From assembly GCF_018603905.1 (NCBI RefSeq), contig NZ_JAHFZZ010000033.1:1-64000 (forward strand): DNA of 64,000 nucleotides. Reading direction: 5' to 3'. Shown one piece after another: positions 19,001-25,746 of this stretch; position 1 is the stretch's first letter, and the number at the start of each line of letters is the position of its first letter. The notes beneath the pieces were generated by a model. That model was not told the origin of the DNA. It searched no databases and worked only from the letters and a program-made list of their open reading frames with translations. This DNA is from Nonomuraea sp. NEAU-A123 (GTDB lineage: Bacteria; Actinomycetota; Actinomycetes; Streptosporangiales; Streptosporangiaceae). The position numbers and the translations under genes were made by a program.

Positions 19001-19321
19001 CACGTCGAAGTCGGCGGTCGGGATCGACTGCATGTTCGTGGAGAAGAACGGGTCTGAGTAGACGTTGTTCTCCAGCAGCCCGGCCAGGACGGTCGAGCGC
19101 GGGCCGACCGGATACCAGCCGGAGGCCGCGTAGCCGGGGGTGGAGATCGCGGCGCCGGAGTCCGACACCTTGGCGGATGACTGGATCTTGTAGGCGGAGA
19201 GGGCTGTAGAGGAGGCGGTCGCCGCCGGTGCGGCCAGGGCGACACCTCCAGCACTGACCAGCAAAGCGCAGGTCCAGAGCAGGATGAGGATGAGCCGGGA
19301 GCGGGCCATGGGTCCTCGCAA
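16055..19321 (-). CDS. csxA: Secreted exo-beta-D-glucosaminidase, GH2 (CsxA-like)
   Basis: 1088 residues. It has a signal peptide (RSRLILILLWTCALLVSAG, cleavage near ALA-AP) and a GH2 jelly-roll/immunoglobulin/TIM-barrel core. A fibronectin type III domain follows (about TIPGNLHSTAKTSSSVSLAW to VTETTG), then a C-terminal CBM6/35-like module (VVYQAEDATISQGAA onward). The barrel carries GSDNPP (Asp449) where ordinary GH2 enzymes have Asn-Glu, and NSETSAG (Glu518) as nucleophile. This Ser-Asp replacement is the hallmark of GH2 exo-chitosanases such as Amycolatopsis CsxA. It should release glucosamine from the non-reducing ends of chitosan oligomers outside the cell. Start may be ATG 19321 or 19309. 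Confidence 0.92.
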   Translation of the reverse strand: MRGPMARSRLILILLWTCALLVSAGGVALAAPAATASSTALSAYKIQSSAKVSDSGAAISTPGYAASGWYPVGPRSTVLAGLLENNVYSDPFFSTNMQSIPTADFDVPWWYRSDFTLGSETGLRTFLDFSGVMSSADVWVNGSQVATAAQVAGAYTRHERDVTALVHPGVNSVAFRVNANNPNNHLTIGWIDWVQVPRDDNTGIFRDVLIRRSADVSLRDAHVITNLAVPALDRADLTIKADVRNGTGSAVTTTVSGTIGSLTFSQNVSLAANETKRITFSQTLTNPQVWWPYQLGAQPLYDLDLTATVGGAVSDTLTQRFGVRKVESAKNASGRRFYKINGRSILIRGGGWSPDIFLRKDLRYLEDKIRYVKDLGLNTIRVEGHLDTDELYDLADKYGILTMPGWECCNKWEGSFATADYPIAKASMQAEATRLRNHPSVISFLIGSDNPPSAQKETNYLDALTAAEWPLPIVSVASDKSSPQLGTSGLKMPGPYEWVPPNYWYNKREGGAFGFNSETSAGPDVPTLDSLKRMMTTAQINSLWQSPSATQYHRSPSSTFNNLTIYHNALRGRYGVPSSLTDYVKKAQLAQYEAVRAQFEAYGRNFTDSSNPSTGVIYWMLNSGWSSLHWQLFDYYLDQGGSYWGAREANRPLHVQYSYDNKSVVVVNSGTSAASGLTVKTDVFNMDGTSKYTNTATVTVPADGGKTTAVTVPSISGLSTTYLVRLSLLRGGEEIDRNVYALSTASDVIDWDNNDWYYVPTTSYANLTGLNGLAQAPITATATSPSPGSVAVTISNTGTGKIPAFMLDAHVVDASGKPVLPIQWSDNAISLWPGESKTLTATYRAADLSGAASVRVSGWNTATLTVPTGPPDTENPTIPGNLHSTAKTSSSVSLAWDASSDNTGVTGYDVYNGTTLATTVTGTTATVSGLTAATPYTFTVKARDAAGNTSAPSNAVTETTGSGPVVYQAEDATISQGAAESNHDGYTGTGFVNYDNVTGSYVEWTVNAPVAGPVTLELRYANGTTVNRPMAIAVNGGTAVNRDFNGTGNWDTWQTSTLTVTLAQGANKIRATATTANGGPNVDRISIG

Positions 19322-19333
19322 GCTCGATGGAGT

Positions 19334-19356
19334 TTGTTAATAAACCTTCTTAACAA
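19334..19356 (-). promoter_or_regulatory. Putative operator of csxA
   Basis: Inverted repeat TTGTTAA...TTAACAA with a 9-bp spacer, 13 bp upstream of the first possible csxA start, in an AT-rich patch that is unusual for this genome. Sites of this look (TTAATAAACCTTCTTAAC) are typical for ROK- or LacI-type repressors of sugar-polymer genes in actinobacteria. Which regulator binds here is not known from the window. Confidence 0.5.
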
Positions 19357-19412
19357 CTAAACGCGATCTCGTAAATGCCCAAATTTGTGGACACGTTGGG
19401 GTTGGCTGGTTA

Positions 19413-19443
19413 TTCTCAGAGAGAGATTGACTCACTTTGAGAA
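19413..19443 (+). promoter_or_regulatory. Possible operator before the Nudix-led operon
   Basis: TTCTCA (19413-19418) and TGAGAA (19438-19443) form an inverted repeat with a 19-bp spacer, immediately before the start of the NrtR-like gene. It includes the AGAAGGA ribosome site region. Autoregulation by the NrtR-like protein is a guess. Confidence 0.3.
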
Positions 19444-19452
19444 GGACGTGCG

Positions 19453-20184
19453 ATGGAAGAGTTCCTGGCCGGCTACGACCCGCGGCGGTACCCACCGGTC
19501 GCGGTGACGGTCGACGTGGTGGCGCTGACCATCCGCGACCGGCAGCTGCACGCCCTGATCGTGGAGCGCGGCGTCGAGCCGTACGAGGGCGCCTGGGCGC
19601 TGCCCGGCGGCTTCATCCGGCCCGACGAGGACCTGGCCGAGGCGGCGGTGCGGGAGCTGGCCGAGGAGACCGGGCTGGACGCCGCGCCCGCGCACATCGA
19701 GCAGCTCGCCAGCTACGGCGGCCCCGGCAGGGACCCGCGGATGCGCGTGGTGTCGATCTCGTACCTGGCCTTCGCCCCCGACCTGCCCGATCCCCGGGCG
19801 GGCACCGACGCGGCGGCGGCCGTGTGGCATCCGGTCGACGACGTGCCGCGGCTGGCCTTCGACCATCAGCGCATCCTGGCCGACGGCGTGGAGCGGGCCC
19901 GGTCGAAGCTGGAGTACACCCCACTGGCCACGGCCTTCGCCGGCGACACGTTCACGGTCTCCGAGCTGCGGCTGATCTACGAGAGCGTGTGGGGCACGCC
20001 GCTGCACGCGGGCAACTTCCACCGGAAGGTGCTGTCGGTGCCCGGGTTCGTGGAGGGCACCGGCGAGACCACGCAGACCGGCGGGCCCAAGGGCGGGCCG
20101 CGGGCCAAGCTGTACCGCGCGGGCGACGCCCGGCTGCTGCATCCCGCCCTGCTGCGGCCCTCGCGGGAGGACGAGATCCGGTGA
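19453..20184 (+). CDS. NrtR-like Nudix protein with C-terminal winged helix
   Basis: 243 residues. Residues 53-75 match the full Nudix box (G-x5-E-x7-REL-x-EE-x-GL), so hydrolase activity may be retained. The C-terminal part (FTVSELRLIYESVWGTPLHAGNFHRKVLSVPGFVE) is the winged-helix domain of the NrtR family, whose members bind ADP-ribose and control NAD or ADP-ribose metabolism genes. It is the first gene of a tight four-gene operon and the likely regulator or a metabolite hydrolase of it. The stop overlaps a possible GTG start of the next gene. Confidence 0.86.
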   Translation: MEEFLAGYDPRRYPPVAVTVDVVALTIRDRQLHALIVERGVEPYEGAWALPGGFIRPDEDLAEAAVRELAEETGLDAAPAHIEQLASYGGPGRDPRMRVVSISYLAFAPDLPDPRAGTDAAAAVWHPVDDVPRLAFDHQRILADGVERARSKLEYTPLATAFAGDTFTVSELRLIYESVWGTPLHAGNFHRKVLSVPGFVEGTGETTQTGGPKGGPRAKLYRAGDARLLHPALLRPSREDEIR

Positions 20185-20201
20185 ACGCAGGAGGAGATCC
20201 G

Positions 20202-21056
20202 GTGAACGCGGAGGAGGCCGCGTCGATCGTCACAGGGGCGCGTTCGGCCGGCGACCTCTTCGCGGGCGACTCCCCCGCGCGGGTCTACCGGCGTCTGGCC
20301 CGGTTGCTCCACCCGGACGTGTCCCCGGAGACGGCGGGGGCGTTCGCCCGGCTGGCCGAGCTGTGGTCCGACCACAACCGCGGTCAGCGGGTCGGGCCCT
20401 ATCGGATCGGGCCGCTCCTGCATCGGGGCGGCACCGCCGTCCTGTACCCGGCCGACGGGGACGCGGTGCTCAAGCTGCCGCGCGACCCGGCCGACAACCA
20501 CCTGCTGGTGCGGGAAGCCGCCGCGCTGACCCAGATCGCCACGGAAGCGGACCCACGCTTCCTGCCGTACATCCCCCGCCTTGTCTCGAAATTTCGGCAT
20601 AAAGCCGGGGGGACCGTACGGCAGGCGAACGTCCTCAGCCGGGCACCCAGCGGCTTCGTCACCCTGACCCGGCTCGGCACCGGCCTCGACCCCCGGGACG
20701 TGGCCTGGATCTGGCGGCGGCTGCTGGTGGCCACCGGCCTGGCGCACCGGGCCGGAGTCACGCACGGCGCCGTGCTCCCCCGCCACGTACTCGTCCACCC
20801 CATCGACCACGGACTCGTCCTCGTCGACTGGTGCGCATCGCGGCTCTCCGATGCCTCTGAGGACGGCGCGGACGACGTCCTGGGCGTCACCCGATGCGTC
20901 GCCGGGCTGCTCGGCGACCACCCCCGGGCGATGCGCGCCTTCGTCCGCGGCTGCCTGCGGCGCCCGCCCGCCGACGCGTGGGCGCTGCTCGCCGAGCTCG
21001 ACGAGCTCCTCGAAGACCTTTACGGGCCGCGTACCTACCGGCCCCTTCACCTCTAG
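20202..21056 (+). CDS. J-domain-like / pseudokinase fusion protein
   Basis: 284 residues from GTG 20202 (AGGAGG seven bases upstream); GTG 20181 is an alternative. The N-terminus (about residues 25-55) resembles the second half of a DnaJ J-domain, with His37-Pro38-Asp39 in LARLLHPDVSPE. A protein-kinase fold follows: glycine-rich HRGGTAVLY, Lys91 in VLKLP, Glu105 in VREAAAL, then HGAVLPRHVLV (188-198) where HRDxxxxN is expected, and Asp209 in LVDW. The catalytic loop Asp is Ala190, so it is probably a pseudokinase that binds nucleotide or scaffolds. The function is unknown; it sits between the Nudix and VWA genes. Confidence 0.75.
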   Translation: MNAEEAASIVTGARSAGDLFAGDSPARVYRRLARLLHPDVSPETAGAFARLAELWSDHNRGQRVGPYRIGPLLHRGGTAVLYPADGDAVLKLPRDPADNHLLVREAAALTQIATEADPRFLPYIPRLVSKFRHKAGGTVRQANVLSRAPSGFVTLTRLGTGLDPRDVAWIWRRLLVATGLAHRAGVTHGAVLPRHVLVHPIDHGLVLVDWCASRLSDASEDGADDVLGVTRCVAGLLGDHPRAMRAFVRGCLRRPPADAWALLAELDELLEDLYGPRTYRPLHL

Positions 21057-21066
21057 GGAGAAGATC

Positions 21067-22002
21067 ATGGGCAGCGGAATCTGGTCCACCGACGTCTACA
21101 GCTCGGCCGCCCACTACCGGGCCGCCACCGGCGCCAGCGCCTTCGCCTACAGCGACGGCGGCGCCGCCACCACCCACCCCGACCTCGACCCGTTCGGCGT
21201 CACGCGGGAGAGCCGCGACTCCGACGAACACCCGGACTCGCTGGCCGTCGCCGTGCTCTTCGACGTCACCGGCTCGATGGGCCGCGTCCCGCGCGTGCTG
21301 CAGGCCAAGCTGCCCGACCTGCTCGGGCTGCTGCTGCGCAAGGGGTACGCCACCGACCCGCAGATCATGTTCGGCGCGATCGGCGACGCCACCTGCGACC
21401 GGGCGCCGCTCCAGGTCGGGCAGTTCGAGTCCGACAACCGCATGGACGACCAGCTCGGCCAGATCCTGCTGGAGGGCGGGGGCGGCGGCCAGATGCGTGA
21501 GTCGTACGAGCTGGCCATGTACTTCATGGCCAGGCACACCTCGATCGACTGCTACGAGAAGCGCGGCAAGCGGGGATACCTGTTCATGATCGGCGACGAG
21601 CTGCCCTATCAGCGGGTCAGTGGGAAGGCCGTCAACAAGCTGATCGGCGACCCGCGCCAGCGCGACATCGACGTCGCGGCGATCGTCGCCGAGCTGACCC
21701 AGAAGTACGACGTCTACTACATCCTGCCCGCCGGGGCCAGCTACGCCGGGAACAAGCAGGTGCTGGGCACCTGGCGCGACCTGCTCGGCCAGAACGTGCT
21801 GGAGCTCGACGACCTGGACGCGGTCTGCGAGACGATCGCGCTCACGGTCGGGCTCGGCGAGGACGCCATCGGCCTCGACGAGGGCCTCGACGACCTGGCC
21901 GGGCTCGGCTCGCGCGCCGGCGCCTCGGTGTCGAAGGCGCTGGCCAAACTCGACCGCGGCGCGCTCGTGGTGTCGGAGCCGCTCGACGGGCTCGACGCGT
22001 GA
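21067..22002 (+). CDS. VWA (MIDAS) domain protein
   Basis: 311 residues of soluble von Willebrand factor A domain. The metal-ion-dependent adhesion site begins DVTGSMG (Asp66, Thr68, Ser70), with further acidic positions in FGAIGDATCDR and FMIGDELPY. No signal peptide or membrane helix is visible, so it is cytosolic. An AGGGAGAAG ribosome site precedes ATG 21067. It lies ten bases after the pseudokinase gene, and its stop overlaps the start of the PurA-like gene (GTGA). Confidence 0.8.
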   Translation: MGSGIWSTDVYSSAAHYRAATGASAFAYSDGGAATTHPDLDPFGVTRESRDSDEHPDSLAVAVLFDVTGSMGRVPRVLQAKLPDLLGLLLRKGYATDPQIMFGAIGDATCDRAPLQVGQFESDNRMDDQLGQILLEGGGGGQMRESYELAMYFMARHTSIDCYEKRGKRGYLFMIGDELPYQRVSGKAVNKLIGDPRQRDIDVAAIVAELTQKYDVYYILPAGASYAGNKQVLGTWRDLLGQNVLELDDLDAVCETIALTVGLGEDAIGLDEGLDDLAGLGSRAGASVSKALAKLDRGALVVSEPLDGLDA

Positions 22003-23183
22003 GCGAACACGTCATCGTCGCCGACCTCGGGTACGGCGACGCCGGCAAGGGCACCGTCGTGGACTGGCTGTGCGCCACCCGGCCGGTCCACGCGGTGATC
22101 CGCTTCAACGGCGGCGCGCAGGCGGCGCACAACGTGGTGCTGCCGGATGGCCGGCACCACACGTTCGCGCAGTTCGGCTCGGGGACGTTGCGGGGGGTGC
22201 CGACGCATCTGTCGAGGTTCGTGGTGGTCGATCCGCTGGCGCTCTCCGCCGAAGCCGCCCATCTGGTACGGCTCGGCGTGCCGGATCCGTTCGGGTTGCT
22301 CACGGTCCATCGGGATTGCCTGCTGGCCACGCCGTACCACATCGAGGCGGGCCGCCGGCGGGAGCTGGCGCGCGGGGCGGAGCGGCACGGGTCGTGCGGG
22401 ATGGGCGTCGGGGAGACGATGGCGTACGCGCTGGCGCACGGCTCGCTCGCCCCGCGCGCGGGCGACTCTCCCGCGACGCTGACCCGCAAGCTCGGCGTGC
22501 TGCGGGAGGCGCTGGGGGTGGACGGGCCGCCGGTGGCGGACTGCGTGGCGGCCTACCGGGCGTTCGCGGCGCGGGTGCGGCTGGTGGATTCCGCTGATGA
22601 CCTGCTCAGGCGGGGGCCGGTGGTGTTCGAGGGGGCGCAGGGGGTGCTGCTGGACGAGAACCACGGGTTCGACCCGTACACGACCTGGAGCACCACGACG
22701 TTCGCGAACGCGCTGGAGCTGCTGGGCGGGGCCGGAGCCGTCCGGCTCGGCGTGCTGCGGACCTACACGCCCCGGCACGGGCCGGGGCCGCTGGTCACGG
22801 AGGACCCCACGCTGGAGCTGCCGGAGCGGCACAACGGCACGGGGCCGTGGCAGGGGGCGTTCCGGGTGGGGCACTTCGACGTCGTGGCGCATCGGTACGC
22901 GGTCGAGGTGGCGGGAGGTGTCGACGGGCTGGCGCTCACGCACCTGGACGCGCCGGTGTCTCGGCTGTGCCACGCGTACGAGGGCCCTGCGTTCGAGACG
23001 GGCCTCCAGCCCGGTGACGGGGCCGCGCTCACCGCTCGCCTGCTGCGGGCCAAGCCGGTGTACGACGACGCCGTCACCGACTGGCCCGCGGCGGTGGCGG
23101 ACGCTCTGGGCGCGCCCGTCTGGGTCGGGTCATACGGCCCGACCTCAGCGGACAAGCGGATCCTCACGCCCGCCCTCGGTTAG
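21999..23183 (+). CDS. Divergent adenylosuccinate-synthetase-like protein
   Basis: 394 residues, shorter than the ~430 of PurA. Kept features are the P-loop GYGDAGKGT with catalytic Asp14, His44 in AAHNV, GMGVG, the FEGAQGVLLDENHG nucleotide segment, and THLD for guanine recognition. Changed features: the IMP-contacting NAGHT is QAAHN, and the aspartate-binding loop TTGRRRR is replaced by GTGPWQGAFRVG, so the arginines that hold aspartate are missing. It is therefore probably a GTP-dependent ligase with a different acceptor or amino donor, not the housekeeping purA. Translationally coupled to the VWA gene. Confidence 0.78.
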   Translation: MSEHVIVADLGYGDAGKGTVVDWLCATRPVHAVIRFNGGAQAAHNVVLPDGRHHTFAQFGSGTLRGVPTHLSRFVVVDPLALSAEAAHLVRLGVPDPFGLLTVHRDCLLATPYHIEAGRRRELARGAERHGSCGMGVGETMAYALAHGSLAPRAGDSPATLTRKLGVLREALGVDGPPVADCVAAYRAFAARVRLVDSADDLLRRGPVVFEGAQGVLLDENHGFDPYTTWSTTTFANALELLGGAGAVRLGVLRTYTPRHGPGPLVTEDPTLELPERHNGTGPWQGAFRVGHFDVVAHRYAVEVAGGVDGLALTHLDAPVSRLCHAYEGPAFETGLQPGDGAALTARLLRAKPVYDDAVTDWPAAVADALGAPVWVGSYGPTSADKRILTPALG

Positions 23184-23244
23184 ACGAGCGGACCCTCGGT
23201 CAGACGAGCAGACCCTCGCGCCCGCCCTCGGTCAGGCGAGCGGG
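23173..23244. repeat. Stop-spanning 20-bp tandem repeats between convergent genes
   Basis: Three units of about 20 bp beginning CCCTCGGTYAGRCGAGC lie at 23173-23192, 23193-23212 and 23225-23244, with a 12-bp partial unit (CCCTCGCGCCCG) between the second and third. The first unit contains the TAG stop of the PurA-like gene. On the other strand every unit carries a TGA or TAA just outside the E2 gene's end. Confidence 0.8.
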
Positions 23245-23254
23245 TCGCCGTCGG

Positions 23255-24754
23255 TCAGCTCCAGGCGAGCATGCGGAGCGGGTCCTCCAGCATGGCGCCG
23301 ACGTCGCGCAGGAACAGCGACCCCAGCTCGCCGTCCACGATCCGGTGGTCGAAGGAGAGCGCCAGGGTCGTGACCTTGCGTACCGCCAGCTCGCCGTCCA
23401 CCACCCACGGCATGTCCCGTATCTGGCCGAAGGCGAGGATGGCGGCCTCGCCCGGGTTCAGGATCGGGGTGCCGGTGTCGACGCCGAACACGCCCACGTT
23501 CGTGATCGTGATCGTGCCACCCGACATCTCGGCCGGTTGGGTCCGGCCCGCCCTGGCGGTCTCCGCCAGCCGGCCCAGTTCGGTGGCCAGTTCGGGGAGG
23601 GAAAGCTGGTGGGCGGACTTGATGTTGGGGACGACGAGACCGCGCGGGGTGGCCGCGGCGATGCCCAGGTTGACGTAGTGCTTGACCACGATCTCCTGAG
23701 CGGCTTCGTCCCACGAGGAGTTGATCATCGGGTGCCGCCTGGCGGCCGTGAGCACGGCCTTGGCGACCAGGAGCAGCGGCGAGACCTTGACCTCGGCGAA
23801 GTCCGGCAGAGTGCGCAGCCGCCGGACCGCGTCCATGGTCTCGGTGACGTCGAGCTGGAGGAACTCGGTGACGTGCGGGGCGGTGAAGGCGCTGGCCACC
23901 ATGGCCTGGGCGGTCATCTTGCGGACGCCCTTGACGGGGATACGCTCCTCGCCCTGCTGGGGGATCGCCCGTGGGGCGGGCCCCTCAGCAGCGGCGTGGA
24001 CGTCGTCCCGGGTGATCGAGCCGTGGGGGCCCGAGCCCGCCAGGCTGGTCAGGTCCACGCCCAGGTCCTTGGCCAGCTTGCGGACCGGCGGTTTGGCCAG
24101 GACTGCGACCTGCGACAGGCTGAGGTCCGCACGGACCGCGCCTCCCCCCACGGGACCCCGAGTCGCATCGCCCCCCACGGAACCCCGAGGCGCGGTGGAG
24201 GCCTCGACGCGGGGCGGGTTCGCGACCGGAGTGGCCGGGATCACCGGTGACTGGTCGGAGCCGGCGGGCTCGTCGGGGCGGGATTTGCGGGGGCGGCGTT
24301 TGGTGGCGCCGGTTTTGACGCCGTAGCCGACCAGGACCGCCTGGCGTTCCTCCTTGGGGGCGGGGCTGCCGTGGGCGCCGGGTTCGACGGCTCCCTCGGC
24401 CGGAGGGCGCGGGACCAGGTCGTCCGCCAGCGCCTGTACCCGGTCGGCCTCGCCGCCGGAGGCGTCGGCTGCCTGGCCGGACACGTCAGCCACCCGGCCG
24501 GAGGCGTCGTCCGGCTCGCCCGTGTCGACGGCGATGATGGGAAGGCCGACGTCGATCGTCTGGCCCTCGTCGGCCATCAGGCCGGAGACCACGCCGTCCC
24601 AGGGGATCGGCAGTTCGACGATGGACTTGGCCGTCTCGATCTCCACGACGATCTGGTTGACCTTGACCGCGTCGCCGGCCTTGACGTGCCAGCGGACGAT
24701 CTCCGCCTCCGTCAGGCCTTCGCCGACGTCGGGGAGCTTGAATTCACGTCGCAT
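23255..24754 (-). CDS. bkdC: 2-oxoacid dehydrogenase E2 (dihydrolipoyl acyltransferase)
   Basis: 499 residues. One N-terminal lipoyl domain carries the lipoyl-lysine in EIETAKSIVEL. A long Pro/Ala/Gly-rich linker follows, then a peripheral subunit-binding domain (PVRKLAKDLGVDLTSLAGSG) and the acyltransferase core with DHRIVDG. It transfers the acyl group to CoA within the E1-E2-E3 complex. E1beta and E1alpha are directly upstream in the same operon; GAGGAGGGG precedes the ATG. The single lipoyl domain and gene order E1a-E1b-E2 fit the branched-chain (bkd) complex better than pyruvate dehydrogenase, but this is inference. Confidence 0.88.
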   Translation of the reverse strand: MRREFKLPDVGEGLTEAEIVRWHVKAGDAVKVNQIVVEIETAKSIVELPIPWDGVVSGLMADEGQTIDVGLPIIAVDTGEPDDASGRVADVSGQAADASGGEADRVQALADDLVPRPPAEGAVEPGAHGSPAPKEERQAVLVGYGVKTGATKRRPRKSRPDEPAGSDQSPVIPATPVANPPRVEASTAPRGSVGGDATRGPVGGGAVRADLSLSQVAVLAKPPVRKLAKDLGVDLTSLAGSGPHGSITRDDVHAAAEGPAPRAIPQQGEERIPVKGVRKMTAQAMVASAFTAPHVTEFLQLDVTETMDAVRRLRTLPDFAEVKVSPLLLVAKAVLTAARRHPMINSSWDEAAQEIVVKHYVNLGIAAATPRGLVVPNIKSAHQLSLPELATELGRLAETARAGRTQPAEMSGGTITITNVGVFGVDTGTPILNPGEAAILAFGQIRDMPWVVDGELAVRKVTTLALSFDHRIVDGELGSLFLRDVGAMLEDPLRMLAWS

Positions 24755-24765
24755 GAGGCCCCTCC

Positions 24766-25746
24766 TCAGTAGCCGAAGGCACGGTCGACGGCGTCGAGCA
24801 CTCTGTCCAGGTCGGGCAGGTAGTGCTCCTCCAGCTTCGACGGGGGGTAGGGCGTGGAGAAGCCGCCGACGCGCAGCACCGGCGACTCCAGCCGGTAGAA
24901 GCACTGCTCGGTGATCCGGGCCGCCAGCTCGGCGCCGAAGCCGCTGTAGACCGGCGCCTCGTGCACCACCACGGCCCGGCCGGTACGGCGTACCGAGTCC
25001 ATCACCAGCGGCGCGTCGAGCGGGTTGAGCGAGCGCAGGTCGATGACCTCGACCGAGCGCCCGTCGCCCTCGGCGGCCGTGGCGGCCTCCAGGCAGGTCT
25101 TCACCATCGGGCCGTAGGCGATCAGCGTGATGTCGGTGCCCTGGCGCACGGTCCGGCCGCGGTCGAGGGGCATCCACCAGTCGGTATTGACGGTGTCGAC
25201 CTCGGCCTTCTCCCAGTAGCGCCGCTTGGGCTCGAAGAAGATGACCGGGTCTTCGGAGCGGATGGCCTGCTGGATCATCGTGTAGGCGTCGGCCGGGTTG
25301 GAGCAGGCGACCACGCGCAGCCCGGCGGTGTGCGTGAAGTAGGCCTCGGGGGACTCGCTGTGGTGCTCGACCGCGCCGATGCCGCCGCCGCAGGGGATGC
25401 GGACGACCACGGGCAGCTTGATCGCGCCGAGCGAGCGCATCGGCATCTTGGCGAGCTGGGTGATGATCTGGTCGGCCGCGGGGAAGACGAAGCCGTCGAA
25501 CTGGATCTCGCACACCGGCCGGTAGCCGCGCAGCGCCAGGCCGATCGCGGTGCCGACGATGCCCGACTCGGCCAGCGGGGTGTCGATGACGCGGTCCTCG
25601 CCGAAGTCCTTCTGCAGGCCGTCGGTGACGCGGAACACGCCGCCGAGCTTGCCGACGTCCTCGCCCATGATGAGGACCTTGGGGTCGTCCTCCATGGCCT
25701 TGCGCATGCCCTCGTTGAGCGCCTTGGACAGGCTGAGGACGCTCAT
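24766..25746 (-). CDS. bkdB: 2-oxoacid dehydrogenase E1 component, beta subunit
   Basis: 326 residues, transketolase-like central plus C-terminal domains. The run MGEDVGKLGGVFRVTDGL, with the thiamine-diphosphate-activating Glu in ESGIVGTAIG, and VEHHSESPEAYF are characteristic of E1beta. It forms the alpha2-beta2 decarboxylase with the upstream alpha subunit; the ATG overlaps the alpha gene's stop (ATGA). Eleven bases separate it from the E2 gene. Confidence 0.9.
   Translation of the reverse strand: MSVLSLSKALNEGMRKAMEDDPKVLIMGEDVGKLGGVFRVTDGLQKDFGEDRVIDTPLAESGIVGTAIGLALRGYRPVCEIQFDGFVFPAADQIITQLAKMPMRSLGAIKLPVVVRIPCGGGIGAVEHHSESPEAYFTHTAGLRVVACSNPADAYTMIQQAIRSEDPVIFFEPKRRYWEKAEVDTVNTDWWMPLDRGRTVRQGTDITLIAYGPMVKTCLEAATAAEGDGRSVEVIDLRSLNPLDAPLVMDSVRRTGRAVVVHEAPVYSGFGAELAARITEQCFYRLESPVLRVGGFSTPYPPSKLEEHYLPDLDRVLDAVDRAFGY

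Noticed and set aside
21999..23183. PurZ (2-aminoadenine synthesis) as the identity of the PurA-like protein
   Set aside because: The catalytic Asp that PurZ lacks, as I recall, is present, and no phage-type partner genes are nearby.
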